A DNA stretch of 5,466 nt from Hyphomicrobiales bacterium (lineage in GTDB: Bacteria > Pseudomonadota > Alphaproteobacteria > Rhizobiales > CAYWUX01), in NCBI GenBank assembly GCA_028279265.1, contig JANQOC010000257.1, forward strand, positions 1 through 5,466, written 5' to 3'. Under the pieces are notes generated by a model that was not told where the DNA came from, did no database searches, and worked only from the letters and a program-made list of their open reading frames with translations. Below, one piece after another: positions 5,431-5,466 of this stretch; position 1 is the first letter of the stretch; each line of letters starts with the position of its first letter. The translations under genes were made by a program, and so were the position numbers.

Positions 5431-5466
5431 CGACCTGCACAAGAATGCCCGGGTCAATGCCATCTC

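Overview
The window looks like ordinary chromosomal DNA from a Gram-negative bacterium with moderately high GC, probably an alphaproteobacterium. That placement is an inference from protein style, codon use and gene types; there is no rRNA or other marker here to settle it. I see no tRNA, rRNA, CRISPR array, complete insertion sequence or phage gene.

Layout from left to right. (1) A secreted von Willebrand factor A (vWA) domain protein on the minus strand, cut by the left edge (881 to beyond 1). (2) An AT-richer non-coding stretch of about 380 bases with several short palindromes. (3) A small two-helix membrane protein on the plus strand, with a likely TTG start (1263-1544). (4) A small single-domain cupin whose metal site reads as four histidines (1702-2157). 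(5) A strong, nearly symmetric hairpin that can end transcription from both sides (2180-2230). (6) A minus-strand NAD(P)-dependent aldehyde dehydrogenase of the succinate-semialdehyde / alpha-ketoglutaric-semialdehyde type (3710-2274). (7) A divergent regulatory region of about 300 bases. (8) A plus-strand metal-dependent hydrolase of the cyclase / kynurenine-formamidase-like family (4017-4796). (9) A TrmO/TsaA-type tRNA methyltransferase domain protein (4924-5430). The last 36 bases hold no complete gene.

Functionally, the aldehyde dehydrogenase and the cyclase-family hydrolase are transcribed away from each other across one regulatory region, and the cupin converges on the dehydrogenase. 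A ring-opening or amide/lactone hydrolase, an aldehyde oxidiser and a possible cupin dioxygenase or isomerase would fit a small catabolic set, but no substrate can be named from sequence and no regulator is present. The most notable non-coding signal is a 14-base motif, GGTACCNGATTGTC, found twice in opposite orientation in the divergent region (13 of 14 positions identical). It is a good candidate for paired operators controlling both genes. I did not find clear evidence of a wholly new system; the findings are modest and graded accordingly.
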